Shown piece by piece: positions 14,811-24,213 of a stretch of 64,000 nucleotides of DNA (its first letter is position 1; each line of letters opens with the position of its first letter). Below the pieces are notes generated by a model. The model saw only the letters and a list, made by a program, of their open reading frames with translations. It was not told the DNA's origin and searched no databases. Source of the stretch: Oncomelania hupensis (taxonomy: Eukaryota; Mollusca; Gastropoda; Littorinimorpha; Pomatiopsidae); the NCBI GenBank assembly GCA_036898135.1, contig CM072523.1, positions 310,001 through 374,000 of the forward strand, written 5' to 3'. The translations under genes and the position numbers were made by a program.

Positions 14811-15839
14811 TTCACTGCCTCTTTGAAGTCAATCAACATCCCTGTGCACTTTCAGTAAAGCAAGTCCATTGAGCCTCTGTTGCCCCATTGTGGAGCGCAG
14901 GTAGTTTTTCAGGTTGCGCAACTGACTGTTTGAACGCTCACACTCGGCAGTAGTGACAGGCAGGGTGCAAAGGTACTTTAGCATGATGAACAGGTTGGGA
15001 TAAAAATCCCTGTCATGTTTCAGTGCTTCTGATGCCATGGATGGGATGATAGCTGTCGCATTCTCAGCAGCACTTCGCCATTTGCAAACCCACCGTTGGT
15101 ATTCTGCATCAAGGGTAGCGTTGTCTGATAGGTCAGACTCCCACAACATTGCCAGTGTCTTCACCCCTTCTGGAACCTGCATGAAACCATCCTGGTTGTC
15201 TATTAAAGTGCTTGGCACCAGACAGAGACCATCAACTGCTAGGTCAGCATTTTTGAACCTCGAGTCCAATTCGGTAGACAGGTGTTCCAAGAAAGGAATG
15301 GCAATGCTAATCTTGAAATATTCTTCTGGAGTGGCCGCATGTTGGTTGTCACGGAGAGTCTGTGGGATGCTTGACGAGGAACAATAACATCAGTTGTCAA
15401 AGCATTTGCCATACTTCACCAAACCAGGCAACGAACGCTGTGTTCATAATTATCAACTTAGCATCTTAATTAATATTTCTAAAAAGTCGTTTTTGGGGGA
15501 TTAGGGCAGTATCAAGGTGAAGGTGCTGGAAGAGGCTTGCGGCCAGAACAGGAAAATATGGCTGCATTTACTAATTTAGGCTTAGCGGTTGGGTTACTTG
15601 GTCGTTTCAACGGGAAAACGCTTTGGACGTTTCAACGGATCCCTTGAAATGGATTTCCATTGAATTGTCTATAAATAACTATTTGTACCTTGGACCAAAA
15701 GTGACTAAAAACTGCAATGTTTTAAAAACAATTTTTTTTAAAATTGAAACTCTTTGCATTAAAAAAAATCTTTTTTTTTTTTTACTTTGGAGGGGGGTTC
15801 CGGAACCCAAGTAACCCCCCCCCCCTGGATCCGGCCCTG
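14811..15839 (-). mobile_element. Internally deleted hAT element, one end visible
   Basis: The sequence ending at 15839 reads, on the minus strand, CAGGGCCGGATCCAGG followed by a G-run, matching the CAGGG-CGGA type of hAT terminal repeat. The transposase fragment on the same strand lies inside. Between 15392 and 15815 I see only AT-rich non-coding sequence. The other terminus would lie in or beyond the assembly gap, so limits and target duplication cannot be verified. Confidence 0.5.
14829..15391 (-). pseudogene. hAT-family transposase, C-terminal fragment
   Basis: The minus-strand frame ending in TGA at 14829 reads open back to about 15391, where an in-frame stop appears. It carries the typical hAT C-terminal signature: a TPEEYFKISIAIPFLEHL segment, then ECERSNSQLRNLKNYLRSTM (the hAT dimerisation region) and a terminal LNGLALLKVHRDVD. 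This resembles the end of transposases annotated as 52-kDa-repressor/ZMYM-like proteins. The RNase H-like catalytic core and any BED or zinc-finger N-terminus are missing, so this is a remnant of roughly 190 codons. A hAT-type terminal sequence lies 450 bp upstream of the fragment (at 15839), suggesting an internally deleted element. No start codon was assigned; the fragment is probably not translated. Confidence 0.8.
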
Positions 15840-15979
15840 CGCTTATACACAAGCACACATACACCCACATGCTACTTCACACAAATCAGTTTGGTCTGTA
15901 GTTTAGTGTTGATGACAGCACAAAACATATGACCTTGCTCATTTGAAATTAATTTATATGAATAATTTTTCGCAAATGA

Positions 15980-15980
<1 letters not shown>

Positions 15981-16027
<47 letters not shown>
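15981..16027. repeat. (GA)n microsatellite
   Basis: Uninterrupted GA dinucleotides followed by a purine-rich run, at the 5' edge of the LINE fragment. Confidence 0.95.
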
Positions 16028-16031
<4 letters not shown>

Positions 16032-16048
16032 AAGAGGAGGAGGAGGTA

Positions 16049-16567
16049 TTTTACAGGTATCTTACAGTCCCGGCCACCAAAACCCTAGTCTGCGCTCTCG
16101 TCCTCTCTCGTCTTGACTATTGCAACTCTCTCCTTGCTGGCTCCCCGAAACACATCATTGACAAACTACAAAAGGTTCAGAACTCAGCAGCTAGACTAGT
16201 ATTCCGAGCAAAGAAACGTGATCACATCACACCTCTACTACATTCCCTTCACTGGCTTCCTGTGCAAGCACGCATAGAGTACAAACTCTCTGTTCTCTGT
16301 CACAACTTCTTCACAGATTCTTGTCCTTCCTACCTTGCTGATCTACTGTCTGTCTACGCCCCTTCACGCACTTTAAGATCATCTGCTGACACTCGCACAC
16401 TCAAGGTTCCCGTCACCCGCACTAAGACATACGGCCAACGTGCATTCGCCTACTCCGCACCTAAGCAGTGGAATTCCCTTCCCTCCCATATCCGCAACAT
16501 ACAATCAACACAAGCATTCAAAAAGGCCCTCAAAACCCACCTCTTCAAACTGCATTATTCAGACTGA
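16049..16567 (+). pseudogene. CR1/L2-like LINE reverse transcriptase, C-terminal end
   Basis: One open plus-strand frame of about 170 codons ends in TGA at 16567. It has the signature of the post-catalytic RT region of CR1/L2-type LINEs: LVLSRLDYCNSLLAG, then KLQKVQNSAARLVFRAKK, ITPLLHSLHWLPVQARIEYK, and a C-terminal QRAFAYSAPKQWNSLPSHIR motif. The catalytic core (including the DD motif) and the endonuclease are absent, the usual result of 5' truncation during target-primed reverse transcription. The reading frame is undamaged, so the insertion is not very old. No promoter or start is visible and it is not expected to encode a functional protein. Confidence 0.88.
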
Positions 16568-16955
16568 TTTGTGTCCTGCTGCCATTCTCTCATCTCTTGT
16601 CTATGTCTGATCCGTAAGTGTATACACGGCTGTAAATATTTATACTGTTTTCCTTCCTGGGCCTAACCGGGCATATAAATAGCTGTGAATAGGTTTTTGC
16701 TATTCTACTTTCTGTCTTTTTTTGTCATTTGTGTACATAGTTGTAAATAGTATATTTTTGTCTTTTTTGTAATTTATGTACATAACTGTAAATAGTCTGT
16801 ACCTTTACTGTCCCGTCTTTTGGTGTATTGTAGCAATAGTGATGTTTCATCGAGTGCATGTATTTATATGTTATGACTATGTAAAGCGTGGTGAGTCTGG
16901 TCATAGGCTGGAGTACCCGCTATATAAAAATCCGTTATTATTATTATTATTATTT
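16568..16955 (+). mobile_element. 3' UTR and (TTA)n tail of the CR1/L2-like LINE
   Basis: T-rich sequence following the stop codon, with two near-duplicate TTTGT-rich segments around 16710-16800. It ends in a CCCGCTATATAAAAATCCG block directly followed by (TTA)n at 16935-16954. A simple-repeat tail is typical of the CR1/L2 group. The CGCTATATAA block recurs in the SINE tail at 45045. Confidence 0.75.
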
Positions 16956-16976
16956 GTTAAGAAAGGTGATTGTGGA

Positions 16977-17230
16977 GCTGGGTGTTAGAGGGGTTGTTAC
17001 ATGATGAAGAATGGGAGGGTTATGATAAGGGAGGTAAGAAAGAATGCCCAATATGAGCTTAGCTGGGTGTTAGAGGGGTTGTTACATGATGAAGAATGGG
17101 AGGGTTAAGATAAGGGAGGTAAGAAAGAATGCCCAATATGAGCTTAGCTGGGTGTTAGAGGGGTTGTTACATGATGAAGAATGGGAGGGTTAAGATAAGG
17201 GAGGTAAGAAAGAATGGCCAATATAAGCTC
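16977..17230. repeat. 85-bp tandem repeat, three copies
   Basis: Units start at 16977, 17062 and 17147 with GCTGGGTGTTAGAGGGG and are nearly identical; the third ends in a diverged GGCCAATATAAGCTCC. No coding content. Confidence 0.93.
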
Positions 17231-17553
17231 CAGCCTTTTTCCTTCCCCTACCTCTCCACCTATCGCCCTCCACTTGTTTGTTTGGGCTTTTTTTTTAACT
17301 CCTAGAATGTGAGGGAGAGTGGGGGTTTACATGTATTGTGTTAGTGAGTGTGGGTTTACATTTATTGTGTTAGAGTTTGGGTTTACAGTTATTGTGAGGG
17401 AGAGTGTGGGACTACAATCTCAATGGGAGAGAGACAGATTATGAAGGGAGTGGATGGAGGGTAGGGTGATGAGATGTTGGGAGAGGGAAGAGAGGGAGGG
17501 GGCACTGTGAGGGTCAAGGGGAAAAGGGCATGTTGACGTTGCATGTGGACTTG
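17231..17553. other. Purine-rich non-coding stretch
   Basis: G/A-rich plus strand with a few loose GTGGGTTTACA repeats (17330-17400). No gene or known element recognised. Confidence 0.6.
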
Positions 17554-18170
17554 AGTTTGTGGTGTGTGCGGTATGAATCAGGTAGGTAGGTGTACTTTCT
17601 TCTGTAACTATTCACTCAGTAAGTTTGTGGTGTGTGCGGTATGAATCAGGTAGGTAGGTGTACTTTCTTCTGTAACTATTCACTCAGTAAGTTTGTGGTG
17701 TGTGCGGTATGAATCAGGTAGGTAGGTGTACTTTCTTCTGTAACTATTCACTCAGTGAGTTTGTGGTGTGTGCGGTATGAATCATGTAGGTAGGTGTACT
17801 TTCTTCTGTAACTATTCACTCAGTGAGTTTGTGGTGTGTGCGGTATGAATCAGGTAGGTAGGTGTACTTTCTTCTGTAACTATTCACTCAGTGAGTTTGT
17901 GGTGTGTGCGGTATGAATCAGGTAGGTAGGTGTACTTTCTTCTGTAACTATTCACTCAGTGAGTTTGTGGTGTGTGCGGTATGAATCAGGTAGGTAGGTG
18001 TACTTTCTTCTGTAACTATTCACTCAGTGAGTTTGTGGTGTGTGCGGTATGAATCAGGTAGGTAGGTGTACTTTCTTCTGTAACTATTCACTCAGTGAGT
18101 TTGTGGTGTGTGCGGTATGAATCAGGTAGGTAGGTGTTACTTTCTTCTGTAACTATTCACTCAATAAGGA
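17554..18170. repeat. 68-bp tandem repeat, nine copies
   Basis: Near-identical 68-bp units beginning AGTTTGTGGTGTGTGCGG and containing GGTAGGTAGGTG. Divergence is only a few bases, so the array is young or homogenised. Confidence 0.96.
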
Positions 18171-18708
18171 GCGTATACACAGTTGTTCATCATGATAATA
18201 GTTGACAAACCTGTTTACAAGTATGATTATAATAATACATTTAAAACGGCGTCTTTGAAGTTATAACCATTAGTGACAACGTTGTAGTTGTTTTCTCAAC
18301 TCTATAGGTGCTTTCATCTTTCTTTATCAAGCTTGTAAACTGTCTTCATAAACTGTTGATCGTTGTAATACAATTTTGTTATGGATGTTTACGATTAGGA
18401 TTTAAACAAAAAACTACTTTGGAAAACAGGGTTGAACTCTGGGTAACATGATTGTCACCACGTGTGGCAATAGTAAGGCAATATCTGGCTGTTAAAACTG
18501 TCGTGCCTAAGGGTTGTCAACACTGTTTATTATATATGGACAGGCTAGGATCAAGCAATGTCTGTAAAGTGTTGAGTTTACAGTTGCTTGAAAAGGGTAG
18601 TGTTGCCGGCTCCTTCTCGTCACACACCGTTCATTCACTTTATATTTTCCAGCGATATTATCCAGTAACCGGCTTTTAATGTATAACTGTTTTGTGTGCA
18701 AACTTCAC

Positions 18709-18712
<4 letters not shown>
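18171..18712. other. Unassigned AT-rich sequence
   Basis: About 540 bp of unique-looking AT-rich sequence. Short open frames on both strands (up to 75 codons) show no recognisable motif. Nothing identified. Confidence 0.5.

Positions 18713-18780
<68 letters not shown>
18713..18780. repeat. (CT)n microsatellite
   Basis: Pure CT dinucleotide run of about 68 bp. Confidence 0.97.
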
Positions 18781-18783
<3 letters not shown>

Positions 18784-18814
18784 TTAAACGACGATTACTT
18801 ACGTGTATGCATTT

Positions 18815-19125
18815 TTATGTAGGTTCAGGTTAGGGTTAGGCGTGTATGCATGTTATGTAGGTTAGGGTTAGGCGTGTATGCATGTTATGTAGGTTTGGGT
18901 TAGGGTTAGGCGTGTATGCATGTTATGTAGGTTAAGGTTAGGGTTAGACGTGTATGCATGTTATGTAGATTTGGGTTAAGGTTAGGCGATACATGCATGT
19001 TATGTAGATTTGGGTTAGGGTTAGGCGTGTATGCATGCTATGTAGGTTAAGGTTAGGGTTAGACGTGTAAGCATGTTATGTAGATTTGGGTTAGGGTTAG
19101 AGGTGTAAGCATGTTATGTAGATAT
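18815..19125. repeat. Telomere-like 32/38-bp tandem repeat
   Basis: About eight units of CGTGTATGCATGTTATGTAG joined to one or two GGTTAG/GGGTTAG hexamers. Unit lengths of 32 and 38 differ by one TTAGGG-like hexamer, so the array mixes an anchor word with interstitial telomere-type repeats. Confidence 0.9.
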
Positions 19126-19680
19126 GGTGGTTTAGACAAAACAATAGTGCACACTGCTTCCCGCCCCAGCCAGCACCCCCTTTCCTCCCCCCCCCTTAAC
19201 CCTCTGTGACATTTGTGCACTAAGTGCACTCGCCAATGCTACCGTATAGCCAGCTGAGACTTGTTTTGTTAACCTAAATGTTCACAGTCCAAGGTGTGCA
19301 GCTTATCAACAAAGCCTGCATGCTTTCTATCAGTCAGGCTGCTCTCAACAGACCCCATTGTGTAACTCAGTGAACAGTTTTGCTCATTTAAATAACTATT
19401 TGAGTGTCAGGTGTCATCGACAGTTTTAAGGCCGTTTCACATCATCAAGGTCGTCGCCATTCTTACGGCCTTTCATTGAGATCTCTCTGCATAAGTAAGC
19501 CACATTTGTTATCTTCACACCTGCAGTGTTTTGGAAAACCTTCACGCAAAAAGCCCCAGTCTATTTTCTTTTAGCGATGTTTTATATAATCCTAAAGCCA
19601 CGGTCTTAGAGACCTTTATTTCTTGATAATATTCAAGCCGTGTTCTCATGGGCCTTTAGTATCTTTCATTAGTGCAATGA
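19126..19680. other. Unassigned sequence
   Basis: About 550 bp with no recognisable gene, RNA or element; includes a C-rich tract at 19180-19200. Confidence 0.5.
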
Positions 19681-19689
19681 CCTCGGAGT

Positions 19690-20075
19690 TCTTTATGTGT
19701 GTAGAATGTCACATGCCCGTACGCCACGTTTTTTGTGTAGAATGTCACAGCAGACCTGTACGGCACGTCATGTGTGTAGAATGTCACAGCAGGCCTGTAC
19801 GGCACGTCATGTGTGTAGAATGTCACAGCAGACCTGTACGGCACGTCATGTGTGTAGAATGTCACAGCAGGCCTGTAAGGCACGTCATGGATGTAGAATG
19901 TCAAAGGCCTTACGGCACGTCATTGTGTAGAATATCACAGGCCTGTACGGCACGTCGTGTGTGTAGAATGTCACAGGTCTCTACGGCACATCATGTGTGT
20001 AGATTGTTAAAGCTGTGCGACACGTCATGTGCGTAGAATGTCGCAGGCCTTTGCGGAACGTCATGGAGTTAATTA
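19690..20075. repeat. 39-bp tandem repeat, about nine copies
   Basis: Units read GTGTAGAATGTCACAGCAG followed by RCCTGTACGGCACGTCAT; copies after 19900 are shorter and diverged. Because 39 is a multiple of three, frames on both strands stay open and give periodic peptides that are artefacts. Confidence 0.95.
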
Positions 20076-20287
20076 AAGTAGCATCCAAACCGCCTCCTGA
20101 TCGTGCTGTGAAGATGATTACATAATTGTAATCCATTATGATGTAAAACAGGCGCCGTGAATTAATTTGTAGGACTTGAAATAAGCAGGCGGGGCAATTC
20201 ATTGATGCATGGTGAGATTGCTGATTATCTTCAGATATTACTTTCCATTTGTAAGGTTTTGTAGGAAGAAACTTGTTTATCTTAGTT

Positions 20288-20455
20288 TGATGTGTGTGTG
20301 TGCGTGTGTGTGTGCGGTTACGTATATGTGTGTGTGCGTGACATTTATGTGTGCGTGGCGTTTGTGTGTGCGTGTGTTTGTGCGTGTGTGCATATGTGTG
20401 AGAGCGTGTGTGTGTGTAAGTGCGTGCGTGCTTCTGTGTGCGTGTGTGTGTGTTT
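20288..20455. repeat. Imperfect (TG)n microsatellite
   Basis: TGTGTGTGCG-type degenerate TG repeat. The preceding 20076-20287 shows nothing recognisable. Confidence 0.9.
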
Positions 20456-20491
20456 GCACTAGTTTCGAAAAAGTCAGGATAAAAATGTAAT

Positions 20492-20493
<2 letters not shown>

Positions 20494-20562
<69 letters not shown>
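20494..20562. repeat. (ATT)n microsatellite
   Basis: Pure ATT trinucleotide run. Confidence 0.97.
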
Positions 20563-20564
<2 letters not shown>

Positions 20565-21080
20565 ATCCTTAACCTTGACTGGGACTTTGATTTTTAGAGC
20601 CCTGCGATGCAGAAATGCTGTATTCCATCTCTGTACTCTGTGGTGGTTTTTTTTCGCTTAATTCTTGTTCCCGTTAAATAGCTGTTGGAAATCCTGGAGC
20701 GTCCTTTACAATGTGGACATAACCAAGAGTCGTAGAGAGCGTTAGGGAGCCTTTCATTGAGATACGCAAAATAAACCTGCCAAAGCAAGTGAACCGCTGT
20801 TGCCTCAAAGATATTATTTAGAGAAATTAAAATATTATTTCAATAGTGTGAATATTTCATAATCTCAACAGCTTACCTTCCAAATTATTTACGCTAAGGG
20901 CGTATTTACAAATAATTTAGTAGCACGAAGTAAAGGAACATATTTATCGTTTGCTGCGAGGTCAACCCACGTGACAGAAAATGTAGGTAACAACGGACTT
21001 ATTGGTTGGGGGTAATGGAGGGGGAGGTGGGAGGAGTGATAGGTGGGGAATGGGAAGAGAGGGAGGAGGGATCTAAAAGT
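20563..21080. other. Unassigned sequence
   Basis: No gene or element recognised; a G/A-rich tract lies at 21005-21070. Confidence 0.5.
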
Positions 21081-21298
21081 AGCCGTTGTACTTACAAAGC
21101 ATGAGAGCGGCAGTGGTAATGTAAGCACTTTTTTCCATGCCTTAGTTGTACTTACAAAGCAGGAGAGCGGCAATGGTAATGTAAACACTTTTTTCCCATG
21201 CCTTAGTTGTACTTACAAAGCGGGCGAGCGGCAGTGGTTCCCATGCCTTCAATTACAAATCGGGCAAGCGGCAGTGATAATGTAAACACTTTTTTCCA
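21080..21298. repeat. 61-bp tandem repeat, about 3.5 copies
   Basis: Units beginning GTTGTACTTACAAAGC at about 21085, 21146 and 21207, each with GAGCGGCARTGGTAATGTAA. The final copy is deleted internally and joins the LINE fragment at about 21300. Confidence 0.88.
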
Positions 21299-21434
21299 TG
21301 ACTCCATTAGAGATTTTTATGTTATCACGAGAGTGTATAACATCAGCCCTAACATTATTGAAGTCATAAAAAGCCTGTATAACAAGGCTACCAGTGCAGT
21401 CCTCCACAACAGCACCGTCGGGAACTGGTTCAGA

Positions 21435-21977
21435 TCCCCCGTTGGGGTGCCGGGGGGTTCAGTATAAATAGTATCCCCACTTTCTGGAAATTTAGTGCTT
21501 TAAATTCCCTCTGTCGCTCTTTCTCATTTGTTCTTTCTCCTTCCTGCTCTGTTCTATCAATCTGATATACTATCTTCTTCTTCGCTAGACCAGTCACCTA
21601 CCTTTTTTCTTGAAAACTCTTCCGGGAAAAGACTCCATATTTGTGTGTGAGGTCTGTTGGATCAGCTTGGGAATATTGGACGCTTTCTGCCAGGTGGTCA
21701 CAGGGCTTCCTATTATGTTATTATTTAGCATTGTAGGCATTTAATATGTATGTGTTTTGTTGATAATTTATAAGGATGTTTGTATTCTATTTTGTTTTTG
21801 TAAACGGGGGTTCGATAAATTAGAGGATAGCCTCAGCGTCCTCTGCGTGGGATGTCTTTATTGTAAAGTGACTGGCTGGTGTTTCAGCGGATCTTTAATG
21901 CGGATCAAGGGTTGTCGGTCATGATTTGGCTCGGAAGAGTCCGCTGGACCTAAAGCAATAAGCATGTAATGTAAAGT
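21435..21977 (+). mobile_element. Retroposon copy A (5'-truncated), unnamed family
   Basis: This 543-bp block interrupts the RTE-like RT and is flanked by a perfect 12-bp duplication, AACTGGTTCAGA, at 21423-21434 and 21978-21989. It is homologous to the minus-strand block at 48795-49492 but starts about 140 bp further inside that copy, which fits 5' truncation by target-primed reverse transcription. Landmarks are GGGTTCAGTATAAATAGT near the start, a CTTCTTCTTCGCTAGA tract, and CGGAAGAGTCCGCTGGACC near the 3' end, followed by a short degenerate A/T tail. No tRNA-type A/B boxes seen. It may be a SINE-like family or the 3' end of an unidentified LINE. Confidence 0.85.
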
Positions 21978-22013
21978 AACTGGTTCAGAACAACAATCGG
22001 CGTGCGTCAAGGA

Positions 22014-22014
22014 T

Positions 22015-22106
<92 letters not shown>
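22014..22106. repeat. (CT)n microsatellite inside LINE
   Basis: CT run that starts where the LINE reads GGATGCTCTC and replaces about ten codons of the RT frame. Confidence 0.96.
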
Positions 22107-22109
<3 letters not shown>

Positions 22110-23032
22110 GCATCATGTCAGAAGCCCTTGCAGATCATGAAGGCACAGTCAGCATAGGGGTAAAACAATCTCCAACCTCCGTTTTCCGGCCATTGATGGA
22201 TTGACTGAAGAGCAACAAGAACCGCTGGTACAGGATCTAGGAGCTTGATACCACCTCTAGAGCCTTTGGAATGGAAATAGATTAAGAGAAGACCAAAATG
22301 ACAACAGCTCCAAGGGCATCAACATGGACATCAAATTCCAACGCCAATCCCTCAACACGGTGCATAGCTTCAAATATTTAGGAGCCATTGTATCAGACAA
22401 TGGGTCCCGACAGGAAGTCCTCTCCAGAATCGCACAAACAACTGCTGCCCTGATAAGGTTGAAGTCTATTTGGAAAGACAGGACCATCAGTCTACATTCA
22501 AAGGTAAGGCTCCTGCACTCCTTTGTCATTTTGATCTTCCTTTACGCTTGCGAAACATGGACCCTTACTGCAGACCTCCAATGAAGAATACAAAGCATGG
22601 AGATGAGGTGTTAGAGAAGAATTCTTGGCATTTTCTATACCCATATATATATATAATTTTTTAAAATCTATACCCAGCACATCACCAACGACGAAGTCCA
22701 ACAGACCATTACACAAGCCATTGGACAACATGATGACATGCTTGCTGGTGAAGAAACAGAAACTCCGATGGTGTGGCCACGTCACCAGAGCATTAGGCTT
22801 TCCACAGACCATCCTGCAAGGCACGGTGCAAGGAGGCAGAAGAAGAGGTAAACAAAAAAGAGGTGGGATGAAAACATTCGAGAATGGACTGGCTTTACCA
22901 CGGACGAAGCCATGAGGGTTGCTGAGGACAGAGAAAGATGGAGTTAGCTGGTTAAACGATCATCTATGGTGCCCCAACGACTTTCGAGTTACGGAATAGG
23001 TATAGGATAGGACTTTATCGTTGTTATATAGC

Positions 23033-23306
23033 CAGGGGCGGATCACAATGTTGTTAAAAAAAAAACATTAATTTTTTTTGCCGCGACTTCATCAGTAAAT
23101 ATACCTTTAGATATGGATGATTAATCAGCCTCCAGTGTTCCCCATCCACAATCCTCTGAAGGATTCTTTTGTCCCAAAACATTGTTTTCTATGTGTTGGT
23201 GGGTAGAGGGGGGAGGGCTGATTAAGGAATGGAGGGTGGGCGTGACTCCTGTGGATTCACCTCTTCCCCTCCCCCACCCCTCCCTCAGTCCATGACTCCG
23301 CCCCTG
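23033..23306. mobile_element. 274-bp hAT-like MITE
   Basis: The block begins CAGGGGCGGATCACAATG and ends CATGACTCCGCCCCTG, giving a 10-bp perfect terminal inverted repeat (CAGGGGCGGA) of hAT type. The interior is non-coding with T- and C-rich runs. The flanks TATATAGC and TTAGCGCT do not form a clean 8-bp duplication, so the target duplication has decayed or the boundary is off. It lies immediately after the LINE 3' end. Confidence 0.65.
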
Positions 23307-23599
23307 TTAGCGCTTTTGCAGCTTAAGATTTGCCGGTAGTGTTTGTGTCAATGAAGAGTTCTTGGCCTTATAACCTACACAACCATCCTGTGGCACTTGT
23401 AATAATTAGCATGGTTTCTAGTCATCCGTCTTTAGTACCGACGTTAGGGACACATTAGATTACATATGCACTGTTTATAGGTTCCAGCGGACTGCTAAGA
23501 GCCGAATCGTGACCACACGTCAAGGATAAATATTGATAGAAAAGGATAGCAAGCCATCCAAATTGTATTTCCAGATACTGGCACACAATGACGTTTTTC
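23307..23599. other. Unassigned; possible retroposon 3'-end scrap
   Basis: Mostly unrecognised. 23482-23515 reads TTCCAGCGGACTGCTAAGAGCCGAATCGTGACC in pieces (minus-orientation words GTCCAGCGGAC and GAGCCGAA), similar to the 3' end of the retroposon at 48825, so a short minus-strand remnant of that family is possible. Confidence 0.35.
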
Positions 23600-24110
23600 T
23601 GCAATCGTACACTGCCTTATGTTTTGCATTCTTACATTGCCTTACGTTCTGCAATCTTACATTACCTTACGTTCTGCAATCTTACATTACCTTACGTTCT
23701 GCAATCTTACATTACCTTACATTCTGCAATCTTACATTACCTTACGTTTTGCATTCTTACATTACCTTACGTTCTGCAATCTTACATTACCTTACGTTCT
23801 GCAATATTACATTACCTTACGTTTTGCATTCTTACATTACCTTACGTTCTGCAATCTTACATTACCTTACGTTCTGCAATCATACACTACCTTACGCTTT
23901 GCAATCTTAAACTATCTTACGTTTTGCATTCTTACGTTGCCTTACGTTCTGCATTCTTACACTGCCTTATGTTCTGTAATCTTATACTGCCTTACGTTCT
24001 GCAATCTTACACTGCCGTATGTTCTGTAATCTGACACTGACTTACGTTCTGCATTCTTACACTGCCTTACGTTCTGCAATCTTACACTATCTTACGTTCT
24101 GCATTCTTAC
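23600..24110. repeat. 25-bp tandem repeat, left part
   Basis: About 20 units of CTTACGTTCTGCAATCTTAC plus ATTAC, with GCATT and CACTG variants. It is the left half of an array interrupted by the LINE at 24111. All frames are open by composition, so periodic peptides here are artefacts. Confidence 0.96.
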
Positions 24111-24213
24111 TGGAAGTCCCCACAGTCATCGTTCGGTGGGTGCTTGACTTCCTCACTGACAGACGGCAGCGGGTGCGGGTGGCGGGGAGACTGGGGTCAC
24201 GCTCTCGCCTGAG

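Larger units (their letters stand above)
21300..23005 (+). pseudogene. RTE-like LINE reverse transcriptase, interrupted
   Basis: Plus-strand fragments of one RT. 21324-21470 encodes RVYNISPNIIEVIKSLYNKA and ends in NWFRSPVGV. A 543-bp insertion follows, then a (CT)n run replaces part of the frame, then 22107-22200 encodes [17 protein letters not shown]. 22324-22584 encodes HSFKYLGAIVSDNGSRQEVL through FLYACETWTLTADL. 22700-23000 holds the terminal KKQKLRWCGHVTRA and AEDRERW motifs in shifted frames. The arrangement matches the RT palm to C-terminus of RTE/BovB-type LINEs. The N-terminal endonuclease and RT motif A are missing here. The 3' end is GGTATAGGATAGGA, shared with two other copies in the window. 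Clearly dead: frameshifts, a microsatellite and an insertion. Confidence 0.85.

Noticed and set aside
14282..14839. Open frame spanning the assembly gap
   Set aside because: Almost all residues are undetermined because of the 500-N gap.
19623..20036. Cys/His-rich 137-codon frame resembling zinc fingers (CVECHSRPVRH)
   Set aside because: Produced by the 39-bp tandem repeat (13 codons); several frames on both strands are equally open.
23533..24034. Three overlapping frames of 125-148 codons encoding Tyr/Leu-rich repeats
   Set aside because: The 25-bp array shifts frame every unit, so all three frames show the same 25-residue periodic peptide; no gene evidence.
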